A stretch of DNA of 64,000 nt from Lignipirellula cremea (lineage in GTDB: Bacteria > Planctomycetota > Planctomycetia > Pirellulales > Pirellulaceae), in contig NZ_CP036433.1 in the NCBI RefSeq assembly GCF_007751035.1, positions 9,467,001 through 9,531,000 of the forward strand, read 5' to 3'. The position numbers and the translations under genes are program-made. Shown piece after piece: positions 26,191-34,255 of the stretch. Numbering within the stretch: position 1 is the stretch's first letter; each line of letters opens with the position of its first letter. The notes beneath the pieces were generated by a model. That model was not told the DNA's origin, searched no databases, and saw nothing but the letters and a program-made list of their open reading frames with translations.

Positions 26191-27477
26191 ATGACGAAGT
26201 GGATTTTCCGTGCCGTACTGCTGGCTGCTGTCGCCCTGATTGGACTGGGCCTGTTCCGCAATGCGTGGCTGCTGGAAGGTAAACAGACCATCGCCCAGGC
26301 CGCCGGCATTGACGCTGCGCCTGAACGTCCCTTGGAGCGCTCCCCAGGGCTGCCCTCCGAAGCAGACCCGGCCGACCTGACCGGCGAACACAGTATCCTC
26401 GAAGGCAACGGCCTGCCGGAAATGGGCGACATGGCCGTTCCCCACGGCGTCCAGCCCGACGATGCTTCCGACACCGGCCTGAAACATTCGCTCACCCGCA
26501 GTATTAGCCAGCTGATCGATACCCAGCAGCAACTGCTGCCCGAAGGCGCCGGCGACGACCTGCGCGACAGCCTCACCCAGGCCGATGACCTGCTGTGGGA
26601 AGCGAAGCAGAACAATCGCCGGGCCATTCGCAACGCGAATCGCCAGGTGCGTGTTCCGGGTCGCTCGCCGAATGTGCTGCTGATCACCGTTGGCGGCCTG
26701 CAGACCTCCGACCTGGCCTGGTTCGGCGGCGAAGCCGGCCGGGCGCCGACGCTTGATCTGCTGGCGGCCCGATCCGTGCGGCAAACCTTGACTCCCCTTG
26801 CTCCCGCAGCGGCCCAGCGGGCGCTGCTGACCGGCGGCGATACACCCGCCCTGGAGGCGGATACGGTCACGCTGACCAACATGCTCTGGGCGTCCGGTTA
26901 TGAAACGGGCGTCGTGGGCGATTGTTCCTGGTGGCCCCTTTCGCACGATGTCGAAGAATGGCTGGGCGCCCGCTCGGCCGCGGAAACCGACCCGTATCCC
27001 GAGTCGATCTGGAGCAATGGCCGGCAGGTCAAAGTCGTCGGCAACGCCGGCGGCAAGCAGGACGTCTCCCGTGAGCAGCTGTACCTGGCCCAGGCCGATT
27101 CGTACTTCAGCCGGCATCGTGGAAGGCGGCCGTTCTTCCTGGCCCTGTCGCTGCAGCTGGACGAATCCCGCTCCAACCTGACCGCTTGCGATCGCCTGAT
27201 CGGCGACGTGATCGATTCGCTGGAGAAGTACAAGATGGGTCCGCGCACGCTGGTGCTGATCGTTGGCATGCCCGACGCCGGGACAGCAGACCCCGCTCCG
27301 CTGGTTGCAGGTTACGGCGCGCAGTTGCCTTCGAATGCCACGGCCCCCACCTCAGCAAGCTACGCCGATCTGGCCCCTACCCTGGCCGCGTTTATTGGCT
27401 CCACGCGACAACCGCCGATGGCGGGAACTTCGCTTTACCCGCTCTGGCGAATCGCCGCGCCGCAGGCGCAGGAATAA
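26191..27477 (+). CDS. Membrane-anchored sulfatase-fold protein, probably inactive
   Basis: 428 aa with an N-terminal membrane helix (5-24), a linker of about 125 residues and an alkaline-phosphatase-superfamily domain. The fold landmarks are clear: NVLLITVGGL, then APTLDLLAARSVRQTLT, then ALLTG, and a later PFFLALSLQLDESR. The catalytic features are gone. The Asp-Asp metal pair of sulfatases is Gly168-Gly169, and the formylglycine Cys/Ser of the CxPSR motif is Ala206 (AAAQR, R210 kept). It therefore probably binds rather than hydrolyses sulfated or phosphorylated ligands, or is structural. It lies beside tadE/tadG and two bases before the peptidase gene. Confidence 0.75.
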   Translation: MTKWIFRAVLLAAVALIGLGLFRNAWLLEGKQTIAQAAGIDAAPERPLERSPGLPSEADPADLTGEHSILEGNGLPEMGDMAVPHGVQPDDASDTGLKHSLTRSISQLIDTQQQLLPEGAGDDLRDSLTQADDLLWEAKQNNRRAIRNANRQVRVPGRSPNVLLITVGGLQTSDLAWFGGEAGRAPTLDLLAARSVRQTLTPLAPAAAQRALLTGGDTPALEADTVTLTNMLWASGYETGVVGDCSWWPLSHDVEEWLGARSAAETDPYPESIWSNGRQVKVVGNAGGKQDVSREQLYLAQADSYFSRHRGRRPFFLALSLQLDESRSNLTACDRLIGDVIDSLEKYKMGPRTLVLIVGMPDAGTADPAPLVAGYGAQLPSNATAPTSASYADLAPTLAAFIGSTRQPPMAGTSLYPLWRIAAPQAQE

Positions 27478-27479
27478 CT

Positions 27480-29345
27480 ATGCGACCCGTTCTGCATCCG
27501 CTTCTTCGACACCTTGGCAGTTTCAGCGGGATCCTGCTGGCCGCCGTTTTTTGCCAGGCCGATGATCTGGTAACGCCGGATGCGATCGAGTTGCGACTGA
27601 AGCAGGACGCTTCCTACCTGGCCGACGACAAGCTGGAGGGGCGCGGCCCCCGGACGCGCGGCCTGGAACTGGCGGCCGACCATATCGCCGCCGAATTTGA
27701 GCGGATCGGTCTCGATGTCCGCTCTTACGGCCGCAGTCCCTTTCATGAGTTTCTCAGCTACTCGACCCCCGTGCTGGCGCACCGCAAGGCGGCGATCGCC
27801 TTTGCCGACGGCGAGCTGGCCGCCCTGGAGCCGGGCGCCAATTTCCAACCGCTGGCGCTGGGCGGCTCCGGCGAGGTCGACGCGCCCCTGGTCTTTGCGG
27901 GCTACGGCATTACGGCCCCTGACCTGGACTACGACGATTACGCCGACCTCGAGGTGAAGGACAAAGTCGTCGTCATCATGCGGCATGAACCCCGCCAGAA
28001 AGACCCCGCAAGCCCCTTCAACGGCATCGGTAATTCGCCGCACGCTTATCTGGATCGGAAGGTGGAAAACGCCGTCGACCATGGCGCCGCCGCCGTATTG
28101 CTGGTGACCGACGCCCTGACCACGGACAAAACCATCACCGACCCGTTGCTCCCGTTTAACACCAAAGGGAAGCCGGAGAAAAAGATCGTCACCCTGCATG
28201 TCACGCGGGAAACGATTGACAAACTCCTCCAGCAGGCAAAGCGGCCCACCCTGGCGGAGCTGGAAACGGCGATCGATGAAAACCTGCAGCCCCAGTCGTT
28301 TCTGCTGGGCAGCCGGTTCCAGGCCAGCGTGAAAGTCGAAGTAAAGAAAGACGCCCTGAAAAACGTAGTCGGCGTGCTGCCGGGGGCCGGCGACCTGGCC
28401 GAGCAGACGCTGATCCTGGGCGCCCATTACGACCATCTGGGCCGGGGCGGCTTTGGCTCGCTGGCTCCCTGGACCCAGTCGATCCATAACGGGGCCGACG
28501 ACAACGCCTCCGGGACTTCGCTCCTGCTGGAAGCAGCGCGGCAACTGGCGGCGCCGCCATTGGCGGCCAATCGTCGCCGGATCGTGTTCATCGCTTTCTC
28601 CGCTGAAGAGATGGGTCTGATCGGCAGCGAACGTTACGCCCGCACGCCGTTGCATCCGCTGGATCAGACGATCGCCATGCTCAATTTTGACATGGTGGGC
28701 CGTCTGACGAGCAACCGGCTGCAGTTGCATGGGGTGGGCACGGCGGCCGAGTTCGACGCGCTGGCGACCGCCGCCGCCAAAAAGCAGGAACTGCTGCTGG
28801 CCAAAACCCGCTCCGGCTATGGACCGAGCGATCATGCCTCTTTCCACGAACGGGGCGTGCCCGTGCTGCATTTCTTTACCGGTTTGCATCGGGACTACCA
28901 TCGACCCAGCGATGACGCCGACAAATTGAACCTGGAAGGAATGCGACGTATCATGTTGATGGCGGTCGAAGTTGCCCGCGACCTCGCCACCCGTCCTGAA
29001 CGTCTGCAGGCCCCGAAAAAAGACCCCGATGGCCTGAGCGGACTGGGCGGACTGTTCAACGAAGCCGAAGAAGCGCTCCCCCGCGGCGTCTGGCTGGGCG
29101 TACGCGTCGCCCCCACAAACGAACCCGACGGCCTGACCATTACCCAAGTTTTCTCCCGCAGTCCCGCAGAAACAGCCCAGTTACGCCAGGGAGACATCCT
29201 CCTGTCGGCCGACGGTGACGCCGTGACCACGCTGACAGAACTTCAGACCAAGGTCAAAGCCCACAAAGCGGGCGAACCGCTGACCCTCCGCATGCTCCGT
29301 AAAGGGATCGAGCTGGAAACCGAAGTCAAACTGCAGTCCCGCTAA
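27480..29345 (+). CDS. Secreted M28-family zinc aminopeptidase with PA and PDZ domains
   Basis: 621 aa with a signal peptide ending near CQA. A PA insert (about 110-240) interrupts the peptidase as in M28 enzymes. The two-zinc site is complete: H316 (GAHYDHLG), bridging D340 (GADDNASG), base E376 and ligand E377 (AEEMGLIGS), D404 (NFDMVGR) and H474 (DYHRPSDD). A PDZ domain closes the protein (about 535-620, GVWLGVRVAP to LRMLRKG). It should trim N-terminal residues of exported peptides. The ATG at 27480 follows the previous stop by two bases, and the TonB-like gene begins one base after its stop. Confidence 0.93.
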   Translation: MRPVLHPLLRHLGSFSGILLAAVFCQADDLVTPDAIELRLKQDASYLADDKLEGRGPRTRGLELAADHIAAEFERIGLDVRSYGRSPFHEFLSYSTPVLAHRKAAIAFADGELAALEPGANFQPLALGGSGEVDAPLVFAGYGITAPDLDYDDYADLEVKDKVVVIMRHEPRQKDPASPFNGIGNSPHAYLDRKVENAVDHGAAAVLLVTDALTTDKTITDPLLPFNTKGKPEKKIVTLHVTRETIDKLLQQAKRPTLAELETAIDENLQPQSFLLGSRFQASVKVEVKKDALKNVVGVLPGAGDLAEQTLILGAHYDHLGRGGFGSLAPWTQSIHNGADDNASGTSLLLEAARQLAAPPLAANRRRIVFIAFSAEEMGLIGSERYARTPLHPLDQTIAMLNFDMVGRLTSNRLQLHGVGTAAEFDALATAAAKKQELLLAKTRSGYGPSDHASFHERGVPVLHFFTGLHRDYHRPSDDADKLNLEGMRRIMLMAVEVARDLATRPERLQAPKKDPDGLSGLGGLFNEAEEALPRGVWLGVRVAPTNEPDGLTITQVFSRSPAETAQLRQGDILLSADGDAVTTLTELQTKVKAHKAGEPLTLRMLRKGIELETEVKLQSR

Positions 29346-29346
29346 C

Positions 29347-30585
29347 ATGAATTACCCGTTCAAACTCGCTCTGGCCCTGGCCACCAGCTCCGCCCTGCAT
29401 GCAACGTTCATCGCCGGCGCGGTCCTCTGGCGCATGGGACAGATCGAGGGCTTGCGGTCCCCCGGCGAAGGCGTCCCGGCGCTGGCCGTTTTCTACGCGA
29501 ACCAGCAGCCAGCGGAGGTGTCGGTGCTGCCTCCCCCGATCCAGATCCTGGCCGGATCCGGCGCTGGCATTGCGGGAACCGGTCCACTGGTGTCGCGCGA
29601 TATCTCCCTGGACAACGCCGCCCTGGAATGGTCGCAGGCCAGCGCCTCCGCCGCACCACCGCCGCAGCGTCCCTCGATTGCAACGGCCGCCCGGAATCCC
29701 CGGAACCTGCTCCCCCAGATCGTCCAGCGGGATGCACTGGGACGACGGGAAGCGGCCCCGACGGACTGGTCTGCCGCTCCGCCTGCCGACCTCCTGCCGC
29801 GAAGCGTGCTCCAGGTTCGCCTGGTGTCGAACCAGCAGATCACGGCGCTCCCGGCGATCCGTCTGGCAATCCCGCACCGGCCGCGAACGCAATCGCCGTC
29901 GCAAAATGTTGCTCTGCTGCATATCGACCGACAAACGGCCCCGCTTCCAGCCGATCTGGCCGCCCTGTCGCCCGGGGCGAATATCCCCGAGCTGGAAGCG
30001 GCGCCGCAACGCGCCGTTTCCGTGCAAGTCGCCCAGGGACCCCAGGCCGTCGAATTGCGCGAGGCCGGATCGATGCCCCTTCCGCCGACGCCCAGAAACA
30101 CTCCGACCGGCGGAGAGTCTGGCCGCACCGTGCGGCAAGGCCTGTTGCCGATCGAATTGAGCGTCGATCCCGTGCGCATCTGGCGCAGCCGGCCGCGCCC
30201 CGTGGCGATCGAAAAAACCCCCGAACCCGAGATCGAACCGCAGGAAGAAAATCTCCACATGTTCCTGAACGGGCGACGCGAACGGCGCGTGCTGCTGTCC
30301 CCGGAAACTCTCGACGCAATGCCCCAGCCGCATCCCGCCAACCCGCTGCCCGCGTTTCCCCCTCCCGAACTGCACCAGGGCCGCAGCGGCGTCTGCTGGG
30401 TGGAAGTCCGCCTCAGCAACCAGGGCGCCGTCGAGGGCGCCCGGGTGGGACTGTCCAGCGGCAACGAAGCATTTGACCGCGCGGCCGTCGCCGCCGTTTC
30501 CCACTGGCGATACCGGCCGGCCATCGTCTCCCGCAATCCGGTCGCTTGCGTGTTCTATGAACGCATCTGGTTCGACGTCCGGTAA
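29347..30585 (+). CDS. TonB-like energy transducer protein
   Basis: 412 aa. N-terminal membrane helix (about 7-28), a long Pro/Arg/Ala-rich middle that should cross the periplasm, and a C-terminal TonB fold (about 335-412: GVCWVEVRLSNQGAVEGARV, FDRAAVAAVSHWRYRPA, ending YERIWFDVR). TonB proteins pass proton-motive energy to outer-membrane transporters. No ExbB/ExbD or receptor gene is near. Start ATG is one base after the peptidase stop, so the three genes 26191-30585 are read together. An unusual proline-rich linker and a heterologous operon partner leave the exact partner open. Confidence 0.82.
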   Translation: MNYPFKLALALATSSALHATFIAGAVLWRMGQIEGLRSPGEGVPALAVFYANQQPAEVSVLPPPIQILAGSGAGIAGTGPLVSRDISLDNAALEWSQASASAAPPPQRPSIATAARNPRNLLPQIVQRDALGRREAAPTDWSAAPPADLLPRSVLQVRLVSNQQITALPAIRLAIPHRPRTQSPSQNVALLHIDRQTAPLPADLAALSPGANIPELEAAPQRAVSVQVAQGPQAVELREAGSMPLPPTPRNTPTGGESGRTVRQGLLPIELSVDPVRIWRSRPRPVAIEKTPEPEIEPQEENLHMFLNGRRERRVLLSPETLDAMPQPHPANPLPAFPPPELHQGRSGVCWVEVRLSNQGAVEGARVGLSSGNEAFDRAAVAAVSHWRYRPAIVSRNPVACVFYERIWFDVR

Positions 30586-30755
30586 GGTAACGCCCGCTCT
30601 ACGGATTGGTTATATTGTAAGCGCGAGACCCACTGCGGTTTGACCCTGTCTCTTTCCTGAGGCCGCGAGTCCGGACGGATCGTTCGCAAACGCAAAAAGG
30701 CTGACGCATTGGCGCCAGTTGACCCCCTCTCGTGCTGCATGCGGAGGCGTTTTTC

Positions 30756-31847
30756 GTGTCGCTCAGTAATGATGAACTTGAAATCCTCCTGGGCCTGGTG
30801 GACGAAATAGAGCCAGAGCCGGGCCTTGTCGACACCTTACTGCATGAGGTCCAGGCCGGCGCCAAACTGACGCCGGCCCACGTGCAGGATCTGCAGGGCG
30901 CCATTAGCCGGTCCACCGACCAGGTACGACCCGATCTGCTGGCGGTCCTCGCGGTGCATGCAATTTTGACCGATGCCTGGTCGCTGATTCCCGCCGTTTC
31001 CAGTTTGGCGCCGGATGACGTCGATGGCGTTCTGCTGGGACTCGAGTCCGTCCATCGAAAGCGCGACCCGGGCCCCGCATGCTGGAACTGGCTGCAGGAC
31101 GTTCACAAGGCGGATCCGTCGAAGACAAGACGCATCTACAACATCCTGGAAGAGGGCGTCAAGTCAGGCTGGTCGCTCGAAGATCGTAGCGAGGAATTCT
31201 TCACCGCGCTGCGGCTTCCGCCGCAAGGGAAAGGCCGCTTCCAGGTGGACCTCGGCCAAACGGCCGGCCGCATCCTGCTCCACGGGCTGCAGCAAACGTC
31301 GCAGCGCGAACAGCTTCTTCTACGCCTGGCGGCAATCGCGTCGGACCGAAAGGACGCCGGCAGCCTGCCAGCGGTGCGGTGCCTTGCAGCCGACGCGGGC
31401 TACCGCAATGAGTGGGAACGCATCGAACCACTCATGCAGAAACCCCGGGAAGCGGGCGCGGCAATCGACGGAACGGATTCAGCGGTCCACTTCCACACGC
31501 GCCAGAACAAAACGCCGGAGCTTGCCGCCGGCGCCCTGCCGCTGCTGCTGCGGGCATTGCAACAGGGAAATACGGCCGTCCGGAATCAGGCCCTGAACAT
31601 TCTCTGGACCATGAGCTACTGGGGTCGCCTGAAAGTAGATCAGGCGTTGCCGGAAGCAGATCGCGCGCTGTCCGACGCAAAATTACGGGTGAACGCCATC
31701 CGGCTGATGGGCGCCATCGCCGCACAGGACCCATCCACCGTCGAGCCGTATCGAGCCTCGCTGGAAGCGCACGCCGATGACAAGAACCGTTCCGTCCGCG
31801 CGGCGTTAGCGGAAGCCCGGTTCGCCATGCGTTCTCCCGGTTCCTGA
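30756..31847 (+). CDS. HEAT-like repeat protein of unknown function
   Basis: 363 aa, all helical, no signal peptide, so cytoplasmic. The GTG at 30756 was chosen because GGAGG (30743-30747) sits eight bases before it; a GTG 24 bases upstream would place that ribosome site inside the gene. The C-terminal third has HEAT/Armadillo-type helix pairs (ALPLLLRALQQGNTAVRNQAL, and two more), often protein-binding. Some bacterial phosphorylation or repair scaffolds have this form, but no enzymatic motif is visible. It lies in a stand-alone position, convergent with the SDR gene. Confidence 0.7.
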   Translation: MSLSNDELEILLGLVDEIEPEPGLVDTLLHEVQAGAKLTPAHVQDLQGAISRSTDQVRPDLLAVLAVHAILTDAWSLIPAVSSLAPDDVDGVLLGLESVHRKRDPGPACWNWLQDVHKADPSKTRRIYNILEEGVKSGWSLEDRSEEFFTALRLPPQGKGRFQVDLGQTAGRILLHGLQQTSQREQLLLRLAAIASDRKDAGSLPAVRCLAADAGYRNEWERIEPLMQKPREAGAAIDGTDSAVHFHTRQNKTPELAAGALPLLLRALQQGNTAVRNQALNILWTMSYWGRLKVDQALPEADRALSDAKLRVNAIRLMGAIAAQDPSTVEPYRASLEAHADDKNRSVRAALAEARFAMRSPGS

Positions 31848-31873
31848 TTCCACGACGCCGGGCGTAACCATCC

Positions 31874-32683
31874 TCAGGAGTGCATCACCTGGCCGCCGTC
31901 GACGTTGAGGGTCTGGCCGGTGATGTTCTTGGCTTGCGGCGACGCCAGGAAGACGGCCATGGCGCCGATGTCTTCCGGCTCTTGCCAGCGTTTCAGCGGG
32001 GCGATGCGACTGACTTTGTCGTCGGCCCAGGCTTCGTAAGAAAGCCGCTCTGCTTCCGGCTGCTGGTTCGCCCAGGCCTGCCAGACCGAACGGTTCACGG
32101 CCGTTTTGACCATGCCGGGACAGATCGTATTCACGCGCACTCCCAGCGGAGCAAAGTCCTTCGCCGCGCACTGGGCGAAGTTAATCACCGCCGCCTTGGC
32201 GGCGCTATAAGGCGGATCGGTTTGCGAGCCGATCTGGGCGGCGACCGACGACAGAAACAGGAGCGTCCCCGCTTTCGCCTGGGTGAAGTACGGCACGCAC
32301 GCATGGGCCGCGTGGACCGTGCCCAGCAGGTTCACCTCCAGCGGACGACGCCAGTCGCCTGGCTCCAGATTCCAGAACGGATAGCCATACTTGCCCGACC
32401 CGGCCCCGGCGGCGACCACCACATGATCAATCCGCCCCCAGGCCGCATGCACCTGGCCAAAGGCCGCCACGACCGCTTCGTAGTCGGTCGCATCGACCTG
32501 CAGGCCGGTCGCCTGCTGCGGCGCTTTGACGCCAATCCCGGCCGCCGCTTCGGCGGTATGCGGCGCCGGATCCAGTAGCGCCGTGTTCGCTCCCTCGGCG
32601 GCAAACGCCTGGGCGATCGCCAGTCCAATTCCGCTTGCTCCGCCTACGACCACCGCGGTCGACCCCGCCAGTTCCAGGTTCAT
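31874..32683 (-). CDS. Short-chain dehydrogenase/reductase
   Basis: 269 aa from the ATG at 32683, which has GGAGG four bases upstream. The classical SDR features are present: nucleotide-binding GGASGIG at 14-20, an SSVA catalytic Ser segment, catalytic Y159 and K163 in YSAAK, and a C-terminal TGQTLNVDGG. It reduces or oxidises an alcohol/ketone with NAD(P)H. The substrate is unknown. It overlaps no neighbour and may be its own transcript. Confidence 0.93.
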   Translation of the reverse strand: MNLELAGSTAVVVGGASGIGLAIAQAFAAEGANTALLDPAPHTAEAAAGIGVKAPQQATGLQVDATDYEAVVAAFGQVHAAWGRIDHVVVAAGAGSGKYGYPFWNLEPGDWRRPLEVNLLGTVHAAHACVPYFTQAKAGTLLFLSSVAAQIGSQTDPPYSAAKAAVINFAQCAAKDFAPLGVRVNTICPGMVKTAVNRSVWQAWANQQPEAERLSYEAWADDKVSRIAPLKRWQEPEDIGAMAVFLASPQAKNITGQTLNVDGGQVMHS

Positions 32684-33046
32684 GTCGCCTCCCGTTCGCT
32701 CACTACGTCCAAAAAACATGTCGGCCGTATTCTAGGGCGTTTGCTCCCGTGTTGCAGCCGGCGTGCGCTTGGATCATGGGGGAAGTGAAAGGGAGAAAGG
32801 TCAAAAGAAAAGAGGATTCACCGCCGAGGTCGCGGAGGAACAGGAGGAGAGAAAGAGAGGTTGGTTTTGCTGGAGTCGAATCGCCGCCAGGGAGCATCCA
32901 TCGCGGTTGATCTTCTTCCCGACAGGACGTGACTCGCCGCGAGGAATCCGCCCTTCTTTCTCCTGCTTCTTTCTCTGTGATCTCGCCGATGAACTTCTTG
33001 TGAGAGGCGTTCACCGGCGGGAAAACCTAAGAGCCGCCAAACGATC
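32684..33046. other. Intergenic region with an imperfect inverted repeat
   Basis: 363 bases without a supported gene. Most of it is the inverted pair described separately (32809-33000). Confidence 0.6.
32809..33000. repeat. Imperfect inverted repeat, arms about 46 bases, 97-base spacer
   Basis: The left arm (32809-32855) begins AAGAGGATTCACCGCCGAGG. The right arm (32953-33000), read on the - strand, begins AAGAAGTTCATCGGCGAGAT. About two thirds of the positions agree, including the CGAG and GGAG cores. This suggests a degenerate small mobile or hairpin element. Confidence 0.5.
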
Positions 33047-34255
33047 TTAGAGCCCGATCGGGAGCATTTCGGCGTTGGCCAGCGTTTCGCCGACGCCGAG
33101 CAGGAAGCGGCGATCGGACGCCTGGAAGACGATCTCTTTGGGGTGGATCGACTCGACCACGCCGGCGACCGAGCCAAACTCAAAGGCGTCGCCTTCGTAA
33201 CATTTGACGAGCTTGTCGCTGGTCCGTTCGAGCAGCCAGATCTGCTGCCGGCCGTCGCCGCCGCGGACGATCGTCGTCAGCACGGTATGCTCGGCCGTAT
33301 CGAACGCCGGCTTGGGGGGCGTTGGTTTCGGCGGGGGCGGCGTGGGCCGCGGCGGAGGCGGGTCGGCCACCACAATTTTCACCGTCTGGCGATCGACCTC
33401 CACCGGCAAACCATCGTCGGCGGCGGCCAGGGTGAATTCGTACTCGCCAGGAGCGGGCGGCGTCCAGGAGATGCGGGCCTGCCCTTCGGCGACCGTCAGC
33501 CGGGCTCCTTCTGGCGCCTGTTCCAGCAGATAGGTGATCGTATCCAGCGGATCGGCGTCTTTGGCGGCGGCGCTGAACGAGAGCGACTTTTTGGTTTCGC
33601 CCCGGGTCGAACTGACCCGCGCCAACTGTGGCGAACGGTTCCGCCGGCCGAACAGGTTCCGGGCCAGGATCGGCTCCAGGTAGTCTTCCATCTGCCCGCG
33701 GCTGGGGTCGACAGGCGGCGCTGCGCTTTCCGGCGCGCCGGGCAAAGCGAGCGCCTCGATCGTCATGGTGAGTTTGATCTCTTTGGAATTCTTCATTGGC
33801 TGCAGACGCAGCATGGTCACCCGGTGCAGCCAGTCGACCTGGTAAAAGTGATGCAAAAGCGTCGCCACTTTTTCCAGGCGTCCCTGGCCAGCCACGGCGA
33901 ACGTATAGCGGCGGTAGACGCCTTTCCGTTCCGATTCCCCGCCCGGCTTGATCACCACCTGGTCCAGGCCGCTTTCCCTTTCGACAATATCAAACAGCCA
34001 GCGCTGGTATTCGAAGCGGGCCTTGTCGCGATCACCCGGCAAGGAACGTTCGCGGTAATCCGTGAGCTTCTGGCCGGCGAGACGGCCGGCGACGATTCCT
34101 TTTTTCAGCTCGGAGATATCCCGTTCCAGGCGTTTGATTTTTCCCACGCGCACGGCGAAGAACCCGCCATTGGATTTGGGCCACAACATAAAGGCCGCAC
34201 CGGCGACCAGCATCAGGCCGACGGCGCCCGCCAGGATTTTTTCGCGGCGATTCAT
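33047..34255 (-). CDS. PilO-like protein fused to an Ig-like domain and a PilP/GspC-like domain
   Basis: 402 aa. One N-terminal membrane helix (about 8-25), a coiled coil (about 37-60), and a PilO/GspM-like periplasmic domain to about 175. After a linker, an Ig/He_PIG-type beta domain follows (about 222-300, with ARISWTPPAPGEYEFTLAAAD), then a Pro-rich linker (about 300-320) and a C-terminal beta domain resembling PilP/GspC homology regions (about 320-402). PilO and PilP align the inner and outer membrane rings of type II/IV machines; one chain doing both would be unusual. The start ATG overlaps the upstream stop by four bases (ATGA). Confidence 0.72.
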   Translation of the reverse strand: MNRREKILAGAVGLMLVAGAAFMLWPKSNGGFFAVRVGKIKRLERDISELKKGIVAGRLAGQKLTDYRERSLPGDRDKARFEYQRWLFDIVERESGLDQVVIKPGGESERKGVYRRYTFAVAGQGRLEKVATLLHHFYQVDWLHRVTMLRLQPMKNSKEIKLTMTIEALALPGAPESAAPPVDPSRGQMEDYLEPILARNLFGRRNRSPQLARVSSTRGETKKSLSFSAAAKDADPLDTITYLLEQAPEGARLTVAEGQARISWTPPAPGEYEFTLAAADDGLPVEVDRQTVKIVVADPPPPRPTPPPPKPTPPKPAFDTAEHTVLTTIVRGGDGRQQIWLLERTSDKLVKCYEGDAFEFGSVAGVVESIHPKEIVFQASDRRFLLGVGETLANAEMLPIGL

